Shown: positions 20,169-29,242, counted from the first letter of the stretch. The stretch is DNA of 64,000 nucleotides from Planctomycetaceae bacterium (GCA_018699955.1 JABISG010000062.1:1-64000), one strand, 5' to 3'. Notes: generated from the letters alone by a model not told the origin. Translations and numbers: made by a program.

Positions 20169-21074
20169 TCACATACCGAGTCGTTTACCTAACGGATCGA
20201 TGAGCCACAGCCAGTCGTCGTAAAGAAATTCGAGGCGTCCCGACAGAAGCGCGATGCGGCCCATGACGGTATAACCGAACCCGGCGCCGAAGGTGATCAT
20301 CAGAAACCAGATTCCGACGCGCGCGGCAGTCCCGACGGCACCCTTGTGCTCGATAGAAAAAAAGAAGTAGACGGTGCAAACGAGAATGCCGAACACGATC
20401 GTAATGTTCTTCAGTGATGTTGCCCAATCGAAACTGCCATCGGCGGCCAGGGCGACCAGCGGTAGAACCGTGCTCTGAATCTGCGCGACAAAGTCCGATT
20501 CAAAATAGGCCAACAAACGAATGCCGGCCGTCGCCCCGATGAAGAACGCCAAAGCCCACCGCGAAATCCAACCGCCCGAGGGGGCCAGACGCCAGATCAT
20601 GGCAATGCCGAGCGCCAGCGGAATCAGAAAGATGATTTTCGGTTGCAGTTCCGGATCGATGCCGGGCATGAGCGTCGCACGCATGAGTCCCGGAGTCAGG
20701 TTCTTTAATAATAGCGTGACGATGCCGTCCCAGAATCCAATCGCCATGGCGTACCCTGCCGACGAACCTACAAAAACGGCTTCGGCGAATTTGTACAACG
20801 GATTGTCACCATACAAGAAGGAAAAGATGGCAAGCGTGCACAACGCGGCGACCCACAGCCCAATGGTTCGCGACCAACTGAAGCGAAATCCGGGCAGATC
20901 TTTCTGTTTTGGATCGGCACTCTTTGTGTCCGTCCAGGTGATATCTGAATTTTCGGGTTCGACCAACTCGTCGATCACGTAGGCCCGCCCCATGTTTCCG
21001 GTACTCGTCCGGACGATGAGGAAAGCCCCCGCCAAAACCATCAAAATGGTCCAGATAATTGTCGATTGCTTCAT
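20169..21074 (-). CDS. Polytopic membrane protein, unknown (MutL-associated cluster)
   Basis: This 301-residue protein has about seven membrane segments (near residues 5-25, 68-88, 95-122, 145-163, 170-190, 225-243 and 252-280) and a soluble loop rich in Asp and Lys after the first one. I know no function for it. It is the last gene of a minus-strand cluster and overlaps the previous gene by four bases (stop and start share ATGA), so it is almost certainly co-translated with that protein. Membrane insertion and a role with its partners are inferred from position only. Confidence 0.75.
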   Translation of the reverse strand: MKQSTIIWTILMVLAGAFLIVRTSTGNMGRAYVIDELVEPENSDITWTDTKSADPKQKDLPGFRFSWSRTIGLWVAALCTLAIFSFLYGDNPLYKFAEAVFVGSSAGYAMAIGFWDGIVTLLLKNLTPGLMRATLMPGIDPELQPKIIFLIPLALGIAMIWRLAPSGGWISRWALAFFIGATAGIRLLAYFESDFVAQIQSTVLPLVALAADGSFDWATSLKNITIVFGILVCTVYFFFSIEHKGAVGTAARVGIWFLMITFGAGFGYTVMGRIALLSGRLEFLYDDWLWLIDPLGKRLGM

Positions 21075-21925
21075 TGAGACACCTTTGGCCCTCGTTGGCC
21101 GAAGTAGATCACGTTGCCGACAACGATCAGCAAAAGCATTAAGACATGCGCAATGAGTTGCGGCCCCATTCGGCGCTTTGCTTCCTGTGTTTTGGGATTG
21201 TTCGCCAAGTCGGGATAGCCTTCAGCCATCGCCTCCTCGTATTCAGCGGCCGCTTTGATCGCCCCCAAGAGGCCGGTCAGTTGGCGGGGAATGTAGGGAT
21301 ATAAAGGCGGTGCGCCGACGCCGGTTGTCCCGGCCACCATCTTGATGTCGTATGGCGTGGCCGCGTACTGCACCCATTCCTTTGTGCCGGGAGTTCCCGC
21401 GCTGACGTTGACGATGAGATCCATCTTCTGAATGTTCTTGAGGTCCTGAGTCATGGGAATCTTGTCGAGGTTCGTGCCGGCGACATCGTTGGCATAGATC
21501 AGTTTCATGTCGGTGGTGACCAACTTGATGACTCCTTCCTGACCCGTGCGGAAACCAAGATTGACGTAATCTTCGCCATACTCGTATTCCGGGAACTCCT
21601 CGTCGAGAATGCCGATGCTGCGCTGAATCATCGGCACCCCCAGCGGCCACAGAGTCATGAAATACAATTTGTGCTTTCTCTTTGCGCAGTGGCGCGTGAA
21701 GGCGGATGCCATCGGCTGCAGTTCCCCCTCGCTGGCAGGATCGTAATCGTACGCCAATAACACATTCGATCCCTCGGGCAGCTCTTCGATTTCTTCGTAG
21801 ACGTCGCGGACCATCGGCGAAACCTTTTCCGGAAATCTGACTTCCGCCAGAATCGCCGTCGAAACAGCCAGAAACATCACCAGAAAAACCCAGCGGCGAT
21901 CCAGTGTGGCTAGAAAATTCAACAT
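21071..21925 (-). CDS. Membrane-anchored protein with two terminal helices, unknown
   Basis: This 284-residue protein has one membrane helix at the N-terminus (about 10-28) and one at the C-terminus (about 256-274), with a soluble domain of some 220 residues between them. The domain has alternating strand/helix character (SNVLLAYDYDP; LYFMTLWPLG; MDLIVNVSAGTPG) suggestive of a Rossmann-like alpha/beta fold, but no known motif. It overlaps the next gene by four bases and follows the 231-residue membrane protein after about 109 nt. Function is unknown. The soluble domain may be periplasmic or cytoplasmic. Confidence 0.75.
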   Translation of the reverse strand: MLNFLATLDRRWVFLVMFLAVSTAILAEVRFPEKVSPMVRDVYEEIEELPEGSNVLLAYDYDPASEGELQPMASAFTRHCAKRKHKLYFMTLWPLGVPMIQRSIGILDEEFPEYEYGEDYVNLGFRTGQEGVIKLVTTDMKLIYANDVAGTNLDKIPMTQDLKNIQKMDLIVNVSAGTPGTKEWVQYAATPYDIKMVAGTTGVGAPPLYPYIPRQLTGLLGAIKAAAEYEEAMAEGYPDLANNPKTQEAKRRMGPQLIAHVLMLLLIVVGNVIYFGQRGPKVSQ

Positions 21926-22034
21926 GGATTAGGTCTCCTGCGAAACGTTCAGCACGAACTCGAACCACTGCTTTCGAAGCATGCCATGTTGCAGCCTTGA
22001 GTTGATGGAATTCATGATTCCGATTTCCCTTGTG

Positions 22035-22730
22035 CTATTCAGATCCCAAGTAGGAACGATCGACTCCCAGCAACACCTTGAGCGAAGTCGAGACGATTCC
22101 CAACCCGATTCCAATCATAATTGCTCGTGTGCCGGCCAGATTGAAGACGTTCATAATGGTGTCTTCGGTAAATTGCTCGAGCCGCAGGAAGCTGAGGCTA
22201 TCGGGTAATCCGTCGGTCAGCACGACGCCGGCATATGTCCGGCCAAGCAGCACAATGAACGCAGTGACCAGTAAGATGATCGCCTCGACGTTCTTGGCAC
22301 GGAACGCACGAAAAGCGGCCGACGCGATATAGAAGGCGAGCATCGCAAACATTGTGGCCGACAAAGGCAGAAACATGTATTGGTAGATCCACCAGAATGC
22401 CCCACCTTCGTGTATGTAACTTCCCGACCAGGGGAAGGCGGGAAACTTCTCGGATGGAGGCACGCCCACCTTGGCCAAGCCGACGACTAACGTGATCAAA
22501 AACGCCAACGCTGTGACTGCCGAGTAACCCCAACCGGGGCTCTGATCCGAGATTCTCTTCAAGTGCATCTTCAGCAGATTGCCCGCTCCCAGCACGAAAG
22601 CAAATGCCGCGACGATGTCGAACCAGTTTAAGACCTCGTCCCCCCACGACTCTGTGTAGGGGATGAAGTAAGCGACGATGAGCACAAATCCGGTGACTGA
22701 TGCGATAAGAAGCGGCACGGTTCGTTTCAT
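22035..22730 (-). CDS. Six-helix membrane protein, unknown
   Basis: This 231-residue protein has about six membrane segments (near residues 5-24, 37-55, 69-87, 111-141, 149-170 and 198-222). The loop between the third and fourth is Pro/Trp/Gly-rich (FPAFPWSGSYIHEGGAFWW). I recognise no transport or enzyme motif. Its start codon overlaps the stop of the FN3-containing gene by four bases, so the two products are likely made together. It belongs to the MutL-associated membrane cluster. Confidence 0.75.
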   Translation of the reverse strand: MKRTVPLLIASVTGFVLIVAYFIPYTESWGDEVLNWFDIVAAFAFVLGAGNLLKMHLKRISDQSPGWGYSAVTALAFLITLVVGLAKVGVPPSEKFPAFPWSGSYIHEGGAFWWIYQYMFLPLSATMFAMLAFYIASAAFRAFRAKNVEAIILLVTAFIVLLGRTYAGVVLTDGLPDSLSFLRLEQFTEDTIMNVFNLAGTRAIMIGIGLGIVSTSLKVLLGVDRSYLGSE

Positions 22731-23944
22731 GGCAGAAACCCTCCTCCACCCAGCACATTGTTCGTCAAAAAGGAAACGAGTGTGCCGATGGTTTCGTTCC
22801 CGGTTACCGAATAGAGCGTCGCCATGAGACAGCCAATTAGCAACAACGTGACGCCGATAACTTTTCCGACGTCCTGCCCCTTCAGGCTACCGAGTTGATG
22901 CGGCTCGCCCGAGAGATAGGCGGACGCCGCGAAGAACTCTTCGCCAATGAGCGTGTAATCGCAGGCAGCGACAAAGAATGGGAGTTGTGAAGGCATCGCA
23001 GTTCCGGCGACTTGAATTGCGCCGATGGAGTTTCCGGTTTCGGCCAGAATCAGCGACTCGGCGAAGAATGCCCCCATGTAAAAACACGCGGCCGGCTCTT
23101 CCCGAACCATTGTCCCGGTCACACTTGCCACGTAACCAAACTGTTCGTCGGTGACGTAGTAGATGTTGTCCTCGTTGTAGGCATCGGGGCGTCCCGCAGC
23201 CAGATACGACGATTCAACCGTTTCGCGGGCAGTTGCCATCACCAGAGAACGGCAGGTGGGAACTTCGATCTGGGCATCGTATTCGGCCGCCACCTGCGCC
23301 ACATGAGATAACACCGTCAACCCGGCAATGGTCTGGATGTCATTGATGTCGAGGATTCCCGGCACAAACAGACAAGGACGGCCCATTTCTGTCGCCCGTC
23401 CGACCGCCTCATCGATTGCTTCCAATCCGGCAATCTTCCGAATTTTCAACTCGCGCCCGGAGCGGGCCACCTCAATGAAAAACGTTACGGATCCACAAAC
23501 GGCAAGAAGAATGATTCCATACCAAACACGGCTGAAGACGAAGTATTCCATTTCTGGAATCACCGCCTCTGTGGTCTCAACGGCGGTCGAGAGTTCATTG
23601 CCAGGGGCAACCGCCCGGATCCGGTACAGATATTGTTTTCCACGTTCACAGTTTTCGTCGGTGAACGAAGTACTCTGGTAGGTTGGCTCCCCTTTCAGCT
23701 TCGCAAACTCGGCTTCGCCGGCTTCCTTTCGGAAAAGGTGATACGCGATCACCCTTCTTGGTTTGGCTTCAGCGGTGTCGTCGGGAGAGAGATCCCAACT
23801 GAGATCGACCTTCTTGCCGACATCACCTTTGGCATCGCTCGCGACCAGGTTGGCAGGCGGACGCGGAGGATCCGCCAACACAGACGTTGCCGACGAAACG
23901 AGGGGAAACACCAGCATGAACGCGAGGATTGGTCGTCTAACCAT
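22727..23944 (-). CDS. FN3-domain membrane protein (DUF6754-like)
   Basis: This 405-residue protein has a signal peptide (about residues 1-24, ending V-L-A), a fibronectin type III domain (about 28-120, with 'PRPPANLVASDAKG', 'VDLSWDLSPDD' and 'YLYRIRAVAPGNE'), a membrane helix (about 130-152), a soluble domain of about 200 residues (EAIDEAVGRATEMGRPCLFVPG...), and a C-terminal helix (about 358-378). The second soluble domain resembles what I recall as DUF6754, of unknown function. The ATG at 23944 gives the signal peptide; a longer frame to 24031 is unlikely. It overlaps the next gene by four bases. Confidence 0.78.
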   Translation of the reverse strand: MVRRPILAFMLVFPLVSSATSVLADPPRPPANLVASDAKGDVGKKVDLSWDLSPDDTAEAKPRRVIAYHLFRKEAGEAEFAKLKGEPTYQSTSFTDENCERGKQYLYRIRAVAPGNELSTAVETTEAVIPEMEYFVFSRVWYGIILLAVCGSVTFFIEVARSGRELKIRKIAGLEAIDEAVGRATEMGRPCLFVPGILDINDIQTIAGLTVLSHVAQVAAEYDAQIEVPTCRSLVMATARETVESSYLAAGRPDAYNEDNIYYVTDEQFGYVASVTGTMVREEPAACFYMGAFFAESLILAETGNSIGAIQVAGTAMPSQLPFFVAACDYTLIGEEFFAASAYLSGEPHQLGSLKGQDVGKVIGVTLLLIGCLMATLYSVTGNETIGTLVSFLTNNVLGGGGFLP

Positions 23945-24020
23945 CGGCTGCTCCTTTTCGGCCTGTGCATGCTGCATCCGTGTCGCTCCAGTTGGGGAAA
24001 TGCTCGATGGGCATGAGCCG

Positions 24021-25148
24021 TTACACCTCAATCATTTCCACGTTCGCACGTGGCACCGCCACGCGCTCGCCCGATTCGCATTCGACTTCCAGAATGCGTG
24101 CCATCGATTCCGAATTGAGTACCGTCAACTCCGCCGGCAGTCCGGCAACCTTGCCGATTTGGCCAAAGTACGGATCGCGGATGATTCGCACCGCGGCACC
24201 CACTTCCAACAGACCGGCCGTGTGTTCCGGTTCGACTTCCCGTGCCTTCTCTTCCTCGCTTAACGGAATAACAATCTCTGGCCGCATCACACCGGCTCGA
24301 ATTTGCGTTGCGCCATTCACTGCCGCATCGGCAGCTTCGCGCGACGAGAACAACTCAAACGTGCGCTTGGCCATCGCAATCTCGCCGAACCCTTCGGTAA
24401 TTACAAGCGTGATGCCAATTTGCTCCGAGCCGGTGATCGCCACGCCCAGATCGTATCCGAGAATGTCGCGCAGATCCTGATCGTCCATGCCGCCGGAAAT
24501 GACCGCCGCCGCGCCAACTTCAATCGCCCGCCGCACGGCGTCACCCGTCATGCGAGCGCCGCCGACGATGACGCAGTCTTCCATGTCCGGCTTGATCAAA
24601 TCGGCTTTTAGTTCGTCGGTGTGCTGTTGGCACGCCATCCGTACGCTGCCGTACGTTTCGCCCCCAATGCCGAAAATACCCTGCACGTAGCTGACTTCGG
24701 CTTCGATGACGACGCCCTCGTTGGGAATCACCTCGACGACTTCACCGGCAAGGAATGCACGCACCTGCACCGGCAATGGTTTGCCGCGAATGATGAGTTG
24801 TCCGGTCACATTGGAAATCGACTCGACCGTACCCGCCGCCTTCGATTTGTATTCGCTTTTGAATAGTCCGAATATCCCCTTCGTCCGCGCGAGTGACTGC
24901 CCGATTTCAACGCGTTCGCCTTCCGAGATCAACATGCATTCCAGCACGTCGGCCGGCGGCAGCGACAAAGTATTCGACAGGTTAACGGGCGTTATATCTC
25001 CCGGCATGAACGTCTCGGCAACCACGTCGCGCGCTTGTACGCGGTCGCCGACGCTGGCTTTTACCTCGCCCGCAATCGGCAGCACCCGTCGCATACGATG
25101 CGACAGCCGGTTCGTGACTTTTAATCCTGGGGTATATGCTTGTGCCAT
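24021..25148 (-). CDS. Soluble protein with barrel-sandwich N-terminus and SH3-like C-terminus, unknown
   Basis: This 375-residue protein has no membrane helix. Residues 10-110 have the Gly/Val spacing of a lipoyl/biotinyl-type barrel-sandwich hybrid as in RnfC (GEVKASVGDRVQARDVVAE, then ISEGERVEIGQSLA). A middle alpha/beta part has 'CVIVGGARMTGDAVRRAIEVGAAAVISGG'. The last 55 residues (GAAVRIIRDPYFGQIGKV...) look like a KOW/SH3 barrel. No lipoyl Lys or iron-sulfur Cys motif is visible. It lies between the FN3 protein and the MutL-like ATPase and is probably a cytoplasmic adaptor of that system. The ATG at 25148 (MAQAYTPGL) is preferred to an upstream frame start at 25244 inside the neighbouring gene. 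Confidence 0.75.
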   Translation of the reverse strand: MAQAYTPGLKVTNRLSHRMRRVLPIAGEVKASVGDRVQARDVVAETFMPGDITPVNLSNTLSLPPADVLECMLISEGERVEIGQSLARTKGIFGLFKSEYKSKAAGTVESISNVTGQLIIRGKPLPVQVRAFLAGEVVEVIPNEGVVIEAEVSYVQGIFGIGGETYGSVRMACQQHTDELKADLIKPDMEDCVIVGGARMTGDAVRRAIEVGAAAVISGGMDDQDLRDILGYDLGVAITGSEQIGITLVITEGFGEIAMAKRTFELFSSREAADAAVNGATQIRAGVMRPEIVIPLSEEEKAREVEPEHTAGLLEVGAAVRIIRDPYFGQIGKVAGLPAELTVLNSESMARILEVECESGERVAVPRANVEMIEV

Positions 25149-25189
25149 CTTGATCGGACAGTTCTTCGTGGTCTGTTTCAATATCAAAG

Positions 25190-25211
25190 CCGCCGGGCTG
25201 CGTCCCGGCGG
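25190..25211. repeat. 22-nt hairpin, family member 1
   Basis: Eight-bp stem (CCGCCGGG / CCCGGCGG) around loop CTGCGT, in the 70-nt gap between the MutL-like gene and the barrel-sandwich gene. It aligns without gaps to hairpins at 27062-27083 and 38474-38495 (opposite strand). Confidence 0.7.
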
Positions 25212-25218
25212 ACATCGG

Positions 25219-27021
25219 TCAGGGATACAAATCCAATTCGCCAATCCAACTCGTCACTGCTTCACGGCATTCGGCTGCGTTGGTTGGTGGTGCCAATGGG
25301 CGGCCGCGGCCATCGAGGATGAGACCGACGGTGCCACCTTTGACATCTGCTGTCAGCGGTTTGCCGGCGCCGGCACCGACGTCGAAGCCGCGCGATGGCT
25401 CCAACGTGACCGATGCTGTTTCTTCCGGTGCGAGCGGAAACAGTTTCAAATCGCCGAATGCCAACTCGCCCGACTCGTTCAAACTGCCGCCGGAAATTTG
25501 ATACGAGAGACAGGGCTTACCTGACTTGCCGGCACCCTTCGGGGCGATGCACGTACCCAGATAAACCAGACAATCACGCTCGAAGACTTCGAGTGCCGCC
25601 TGCGGATGGACCTGGGATAGCACGCCGAGGTGCGGCATCATGAAGATGCTGTCTTTGGCCAGCATGGTGATCCCTTCCGGCTGGAAGGCGTCGATGAGCA
25701 TGGCGGCTGTTTGCTGCATTCGCGGGGCGTGCGACAGCACACCGCCGGAGCCGACCAGCAGATCGAGCTGCATGTTATCGACAATCGTCTGCCCGCCGAG
25801 TTCCTGGCTGAAGGTGTCGCCGACGGTTCGTTGTTGTTGTACGCCTTTGAGGGTTGTGGCGAATTCTTTGTGTTGTTTGTAGGCCAACCTGAGCGCCTCG
25901 CGCGCGATCGCTTGTTCGAAGACTAACGCATCGAGCGTTTGCGGGATGGTGGTCGGACGGATCATTTTGTTTTTTACGCGATTCCGCAATTCGCGTTCGT
26001 CCATGTCGATGTGTACCCACCGCAGAATGTTTGGCATCGCTGCTTCGGCGCAAACATTCGAGATGGAATAGCTCATGCCTAGATTGGCACTCACGGTGCG
26101 GTTGAATGTCCCGTTGAAAACGCTGAAGACGTCGGTTGTGGCCCCGCCGATATCGACGCCGACCGCATTGATGCCCTGCCGCTCTGCAATCGTCTGCAAA
26201 ATATTACCGACCGCGCCGGGGGTGGGCATGATGGGCGCATCGGTCCATTCGATGAGTTTGTTGTAACCGGGGGCGTGGGCCATCACGTGTTCGAGGAACA
26301 GGTCGTGAATGGCATCGCGGGCCGGTCCGAGGTTTTCGCGTTCCAACACTGGCCGCAAGTTTGGCACCACGCTCAATTCCACGCTGTCGTCGAACACCTT
26401 TTCGACCAGCGGCGCGGCATCCTTATTTCCCGCATAGATGAGCGGCATGCGGTATTCGCTACCAAACCGAGGCTGCGGTTTGGCGGGCGCAATGAGTTCG
26501 GCGATTTCGACCACTTTCGTGGCGTTGCCGCCGTCGGTTCCGCCCGAGACGAGAATCATGTCGGGCCGCAGTTCGCGGATACGCTGAATCTGTTGATGCG
26601 GCAGGCGGCGATCGTTCGAGGCGATGACGTCCATCACAATCGCGCCCGCACCCAAGGCCGCCCGCTTGGCGGAAGCAGCGGTCATTTCACGGACGACGCC
26701 GGCGACCATCATCTGTAACCCGCCGCCGGCGCTCGAGGTGGAAATGTAGATATCGCAGCCGTCCCCGTTGCTGGTCGGACGAATGATGTGGCCGTCATCG
26801 TCTACCAGACGCCGACCAGCAAGTTCTCCGACTTCCGTGACGGCATTGACGACACCAATGGTCACATCGGCCGCCGGCTCTTCAACTGTTGTCGGTGCTT
26901 CACCGCGAAACGTCTGCCGGTAATGCCCATCGACCTTTTCGATCAAAATTGCCTTGGTCGTGGTACTACCACAGTCAGTCGCCAGAATGACGTTGATGTT
27001 GTCCGGGTTAAGCTTCGTCAT
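25219..27021 (-). CDS. MutL/GlmL-like ASKHA-fold ATPase
   Basis: This 600-residue protein belongs to the family named after GlmL/MutL, the accessory protein of B12-dependent glutamate mutase. It shows the sugar kinase/Hsp70/actin signatures: phosphate-1 (ATDCGSTTTKA) near residue 14, phosphate-2 (GVDIGGATTDVFSVF) near residue 290, and an adenosine-type loop (LLVGSGGVLSHAP) near residue 430. Classical members lie next to mutS and mutE, but no B12-binding (DxHxxG) or mutase protein occurs in this window. Instead it is followed by an adaptor-like protein and four membrane proteins, so it probably energises or regulates that membrane assembly. Confidence 0.85.
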   Translation of the reverse strand: MTKLNPDNINVILATDCGSTTTKAILIEKVDGHYRQTFRGEAPTTVEEPAADVTIGVVNAVTEVGELAGRRLVDDDGHIIRPTSNGDGCDIYISTSSAGGGLQMMVAGVVREMTAASAKRAALGAGAIVMDVIASNDRRLPHQQIQRIRELRPDMILVSGGTDGGNATKVVEIAELIAPAKPQPRFGSEYRMPLIYAGNKDAAPLVEKVFDDSVELSVVPNLRPVLERENLGPARDAIHDLFLEHVMAHAPGYNKLIEWTDAPIMPTPGAVGNILQTIAERQGINAVGVDIGGATTDVFSVFNGTFNRTVSANLGMSYSISNVCAEAAMPNILRWVHIDMDERELRNRVKNKMIRPTTIPQTLDALVFEQAIAREALRLAYKQHKEFATTLKGVQQQRTVGDTFSQELGGQTIVDNMQLDLLVGSGGVLSHAPRMQQTAAMLIDAFQPEGITMLAKDSIFMMPHLGVLSQVHPQAALEVFERDCLVYLGTCIAPKGAGKSGKPCLSYQISGGSLNESGELAFGDLKLFPLAPEETASVTLEPSRGFDVGAGAGKPLTADVKGGTVGLILDGRGRPLAPPTNAAECREAVTSWIGELDLYP

Positions 27022-27061
27022 AGTCGCAGAAATCGATAGTCAGGAAACAGAAATACAAAAG

Positions 27062-27083
27062 CCGACGGGTTGCGGCCCGTCGG
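27062..27083. repeat. 22-nt hairpin, family member 2
   Basis: Eight-bp stem (CCGACGGG / CCCGTCGG) around loop TTGCGG, in the gap between the 123-residue protein gene and the MutL-like gene. Relative to member 1 the fourth stem pair has changed from C-G to A-T, which keeps pairing. Confidence 0.7.
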
Positions 27084-27095
27084 AACAGACCGGTC

Positions 27096-27467
27096 TCAAT
27101 CGGAATCCACCCCGCTTTGTTTTGCGCCGTCCTTTACAGTCGAGGAATCCCGACGGGATGTGTCGGCTTCCAACTCTTCGATGCGCCGGCACAGGTAGTC
27201 GATTGACCCACGCTGTTCGAGAAACGCCGCAAAGTGACGATGTCCTTCGGCATCGGTCAGCGCTCCGATGAGCGGAGCGAAAAAATGCATCGCCTGCGCG
27301 CCGATGAAATTTAACGGTCGCGACATCTCCAGAAACGTTAATGCCGGTGTGGTGAGATGTCGCCGTACGACTTCGTTGCACAGTTTCTCGGCCACTTCAG
27401 CCTGCGGCGGTGTTGGCTCGGCCGGTCCAGGCGGCTCGACGGCAAACGCGTGTTTCAACCATCCCAT
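27096..27467 (-). CDS. Small protein of unknown function, MutL cluster
   Basis: This 123-residue protein has a Pro-rich N-terminus, a central mostly helical region with a moderately hydrophobic stretch (LNFIGAQAMHFFAPLIGAL, about residues 53-71) and a Leu/Glu-rich helix (SIDYLCRRIEELEAD), then a polar tail. I do not recognise it. Its ATG overlaps the stop of the upstream gene by one base (TGATG), a strong sign of coupled translation with the PH-like membrane protein. The hydrophobic stretch is weak for a membrane helix but could bind a membrane partner. Confidence 0.7.
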   Translation of the reverse strand: MGWLKHAFAVEPPGPAEPTPPQAEVAEKLCNEVVRRHLTTPALTFLEMSRPLNFIGAQAMHFFAPLIGALTDAEGHRHFAAFLEQRGSIDYLCRRIEELEADTSRRDSSTVKDGAKQSGVDSD

Positions 27468-27910
27468 CACGCAGCCGTCTCCTCGCGAAGATGGCCTTGA
27501 ATGCGGCAAACGACCGCTTGGCGATTCTTGCCGAACACCAGGTGAATGCCGCGGAACAGGTCGAGTGACGAACTGTTGCTGCGGGTCGAAAGGAACCCAC
27601 CTTGTGCGTCGCAGAGGAAACGGCGAATCTCGTCCCAGCGGTATTGTCGCCGTGTCCAGAGGGTTGAGGCGGTAACACCATCAGCGTCGATAAGAAATTC
27701 ACTGGGCAGAAAGAACCGCCGCAGCGCGAGGACCTGAACGGCAACCGCCAAAACTCCCCAGCCGAGACTGTGCATAATCGACGAAGCAAGAAATGCCATC
27801 ACCAGGATTACGGCCAGCGCAAAGACCGCAGCGACGATTCGCTCTCGTGCGGGATGCACGCGCCATCGCAGCACATCGGCGGCGGTGTCCATTCGAGGTG
27901 TCGCAGTCAC
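27467..27910 (-). CDS. Small membrane protein with PH-like domain
   Basis: This 147-residue protein has two membrane helices near residues 26-47 and 50-66, then a domain with the pattern of a bacterial PH domain (FLIDADGVTASTLWTRRQYRWDEIRRF near 72-98, ending in GIHLVFGK). The start is a GTG at 27910, supported by AAAGGA seven bases upstream. It is the first gene of the minus-strand run leading into the MutL-like ATPase and overlaps the next gene by one base. Function is unknown; related proteins are often regulatory or lipid-binding. Confidence 0.72.
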   Translation of the reverse strand: MTATPRMDTAADVLRWRVHPARERIVAAVFALAVILVMAFLASSIMHSLGWGVLAVAVQVLALRRFFLPSEFLIDADGVTASTLWTRRQYRWDEIRRFLCDAQGGFLSTRSNSSSLDLFRGIHLVFGKNRQAVVCRIQGHLREETAA

Positions 27911-28012
27911 GAATCCGTCCTTTCAATCCATTGACGGTCTGGATGGCGTAAAGATAGCACGCCGACCGTGCGATTGCGAGCGGGTCACGCCGCAGCGCAA
28001 ACTAACAATTGA

Positions 28013-28792
28013 TCAATCCAGTCGGAACAGACGCTTTGCATTTTCGGTCGTCTGGTTGGCGAGTTCGTCGGCGGCGACGCCACGGACTGTGGCCAATAGT
28101 TTCGAGGTGTGTTGGACGTGTGCCGGTTCGTTGCGGCGGATTTTGCGAACCGGCTCTGGAGAGAGATACGGGGAATCGGTTTCGACCAGCAATCGATCGG
28201 CGGGGATCTCTTTGGCGACCGCGCGTAACGCGTCGTTCTTCTTGAATGTCACCATGCCGGCCAATGAAATGTGCAGCCCCAATTCGAGACATGCACGAGC
28301 CGTTTCTAAATCGCCGCAAAAAGAGTGCATCACTCCGGAAAGCATTCCCCCAGCGGCCGCTTGGCGCAGTTGCGCCACCACATCTGTCTCGGCATCGCGG
28401 CAATGCACGATGAAGGGAAGAGTGAGTTTCTTCGCCAATTCGATGTGGCGGGTGAAATAGTCTGCCTGTTTCTGGATCGGCGCATAGTCCCAATAGCGAT
28501 CGAGGCCGGTTTCGCCAATGCCGACAACCTTGGGGGCGACTGCAAGTTCTTCGATCTTCTGCCAGTCGGTCTCGTCTACGTCTGCGACGTAATTCGGCTG
28601 GATGCCGACGACGGCGTAGACGTTTGGGAATTGCTGGGCGAGTTCGACTGCACGTCGACTTGTTTCGGCGGTGATGCCAATGCTGATAATCGCCGTCACG
28701 CCCGCATCGGTCGCGCGCTGGATGACCTCGTCTCGATCAGCGTCGAATGCCTGCTCATCGAGGTGGGCATGCGTGTCGATCAGTTGCATCAT
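28013..28792 (-). CDS. tatD: TatD-family metal-dependent hydrolase/DNase
   Basis: This 259-residue TIM-barrel protein has the TatD landmarks: D-T-H-A-H-L-D (metal His pair) near residue 6, E in 'VVGIGETGLDRYW' near residue 92, His in 'FIVHCRDAETD' and 'GVMHSFCGD', and Asp in 'LVETDSPYLSPEP'. TatD enzymes act as 3'-5' exonucleases in DNA repair and as metal-dependent phosphodiesterases. Length is normal. It lies 9 nt downstream of a small helical protein gene, so the two are likely co-transcribed. All metal ligands are present. Confidence 0.92.
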   Translation of the reverse strand: MMQLIDTHAHLDEQAFDADRDEVIQRATDAGVTAIISIGITAETSRRAVELAQQFPNVYAVVGIQPNYVADVDETDWQKIEELAVAPKVVGIGETGLDRYWDYAPIQKQADYFTRHIELAKKLTLPFIVHCRDAETDVVAQLRQAAAGGMLSGVMHSFCGDLETARACLELGLHISLAGMVTFKKNDALRAVAKEIPADRLLVETDSPYLSPEPVRKIRRNEPAHVQHTSKLLATVRGVAADELANQTTENAKRLFRLD

Positions 28793-28801
28793 GCGAATCT
28801 G

Positions 28802-29242
28802 CTAGGCGGGGCTGTCGGAAGCTTGCTTCGCGGCCAGTTCCTGCAGGCGACCGAGGTTTTCGCGTTCGATGGTGTGGATCTCTACAATGATCGCCACGGC
28901 TTCGACGTCAACGGCGCAGTGTGTCGCCGTCTGGTCAATCGCGTCAACAAGTGCCTGCTGGCTCTCGACAAGCAGACCCAACAGATGGCTCAAGGCGAGA
29001 TACTGTAGATCGGTGAACTCGGTTGGGTAGGCGCCGAAGTCGATCGTTTGGCGTCGGCCATTCAGCAGGTTGGCCATGCGGGCGACACCCTGCTGCTGGC
29101 GAGCAACCATCGTCTCAATCACTGAGCGCTCAGCGTCATCGTCGGCCATCCACGGCCAACATTCGCCAGCGTATTGCAGCAAGCACCGCGACTGTTCAAT
29201 CAGCAGGTCAGCGATGAGCGAATTGTGATGAGTGTCGGCCAT
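28802..29242 (-). CDS. Alpha-helical protein of unknown function
   Basis: This 146-residue protein is predicted almost wholly helical, with Glu/His/Leu patterns (IETMVARQQQGVARMANLL; LSHLLGLLVESQQALVDAI; IIVEIHTIERENLGRLQELA) that suggest a four-helix bundle. It has His and Glu residues, but I cannot align a ferritin or hemerythrin metal site. It sits between nuoN and tatD on the same strand with short gaps (49 and 9 nt), so it is probably part of the same transcript. No function can be assigned. Confidence 0.7.
   Translation of the reverse strand: MADTHHNSLIADLLIEQSRCLLQYAGECWPWMADDDAERSVIETMVARQQQGVARMANLLNGRRQTIDFGAYPTEFTDLQYLALSHLLGLLVESQQALVDAIDQTATHCAVDVEAVAIIVEIHTIERENLGRLQELAAKQASDSPA

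Noticed and set aside
25219-27021. Calling a glutamate mutase locus from the MutL/GlmL name
   Set aside because: No mutase catalytic subunit or B12-binding protein with a DxHxxG motif is encoded in the window, so the name alone does not support that pathway.
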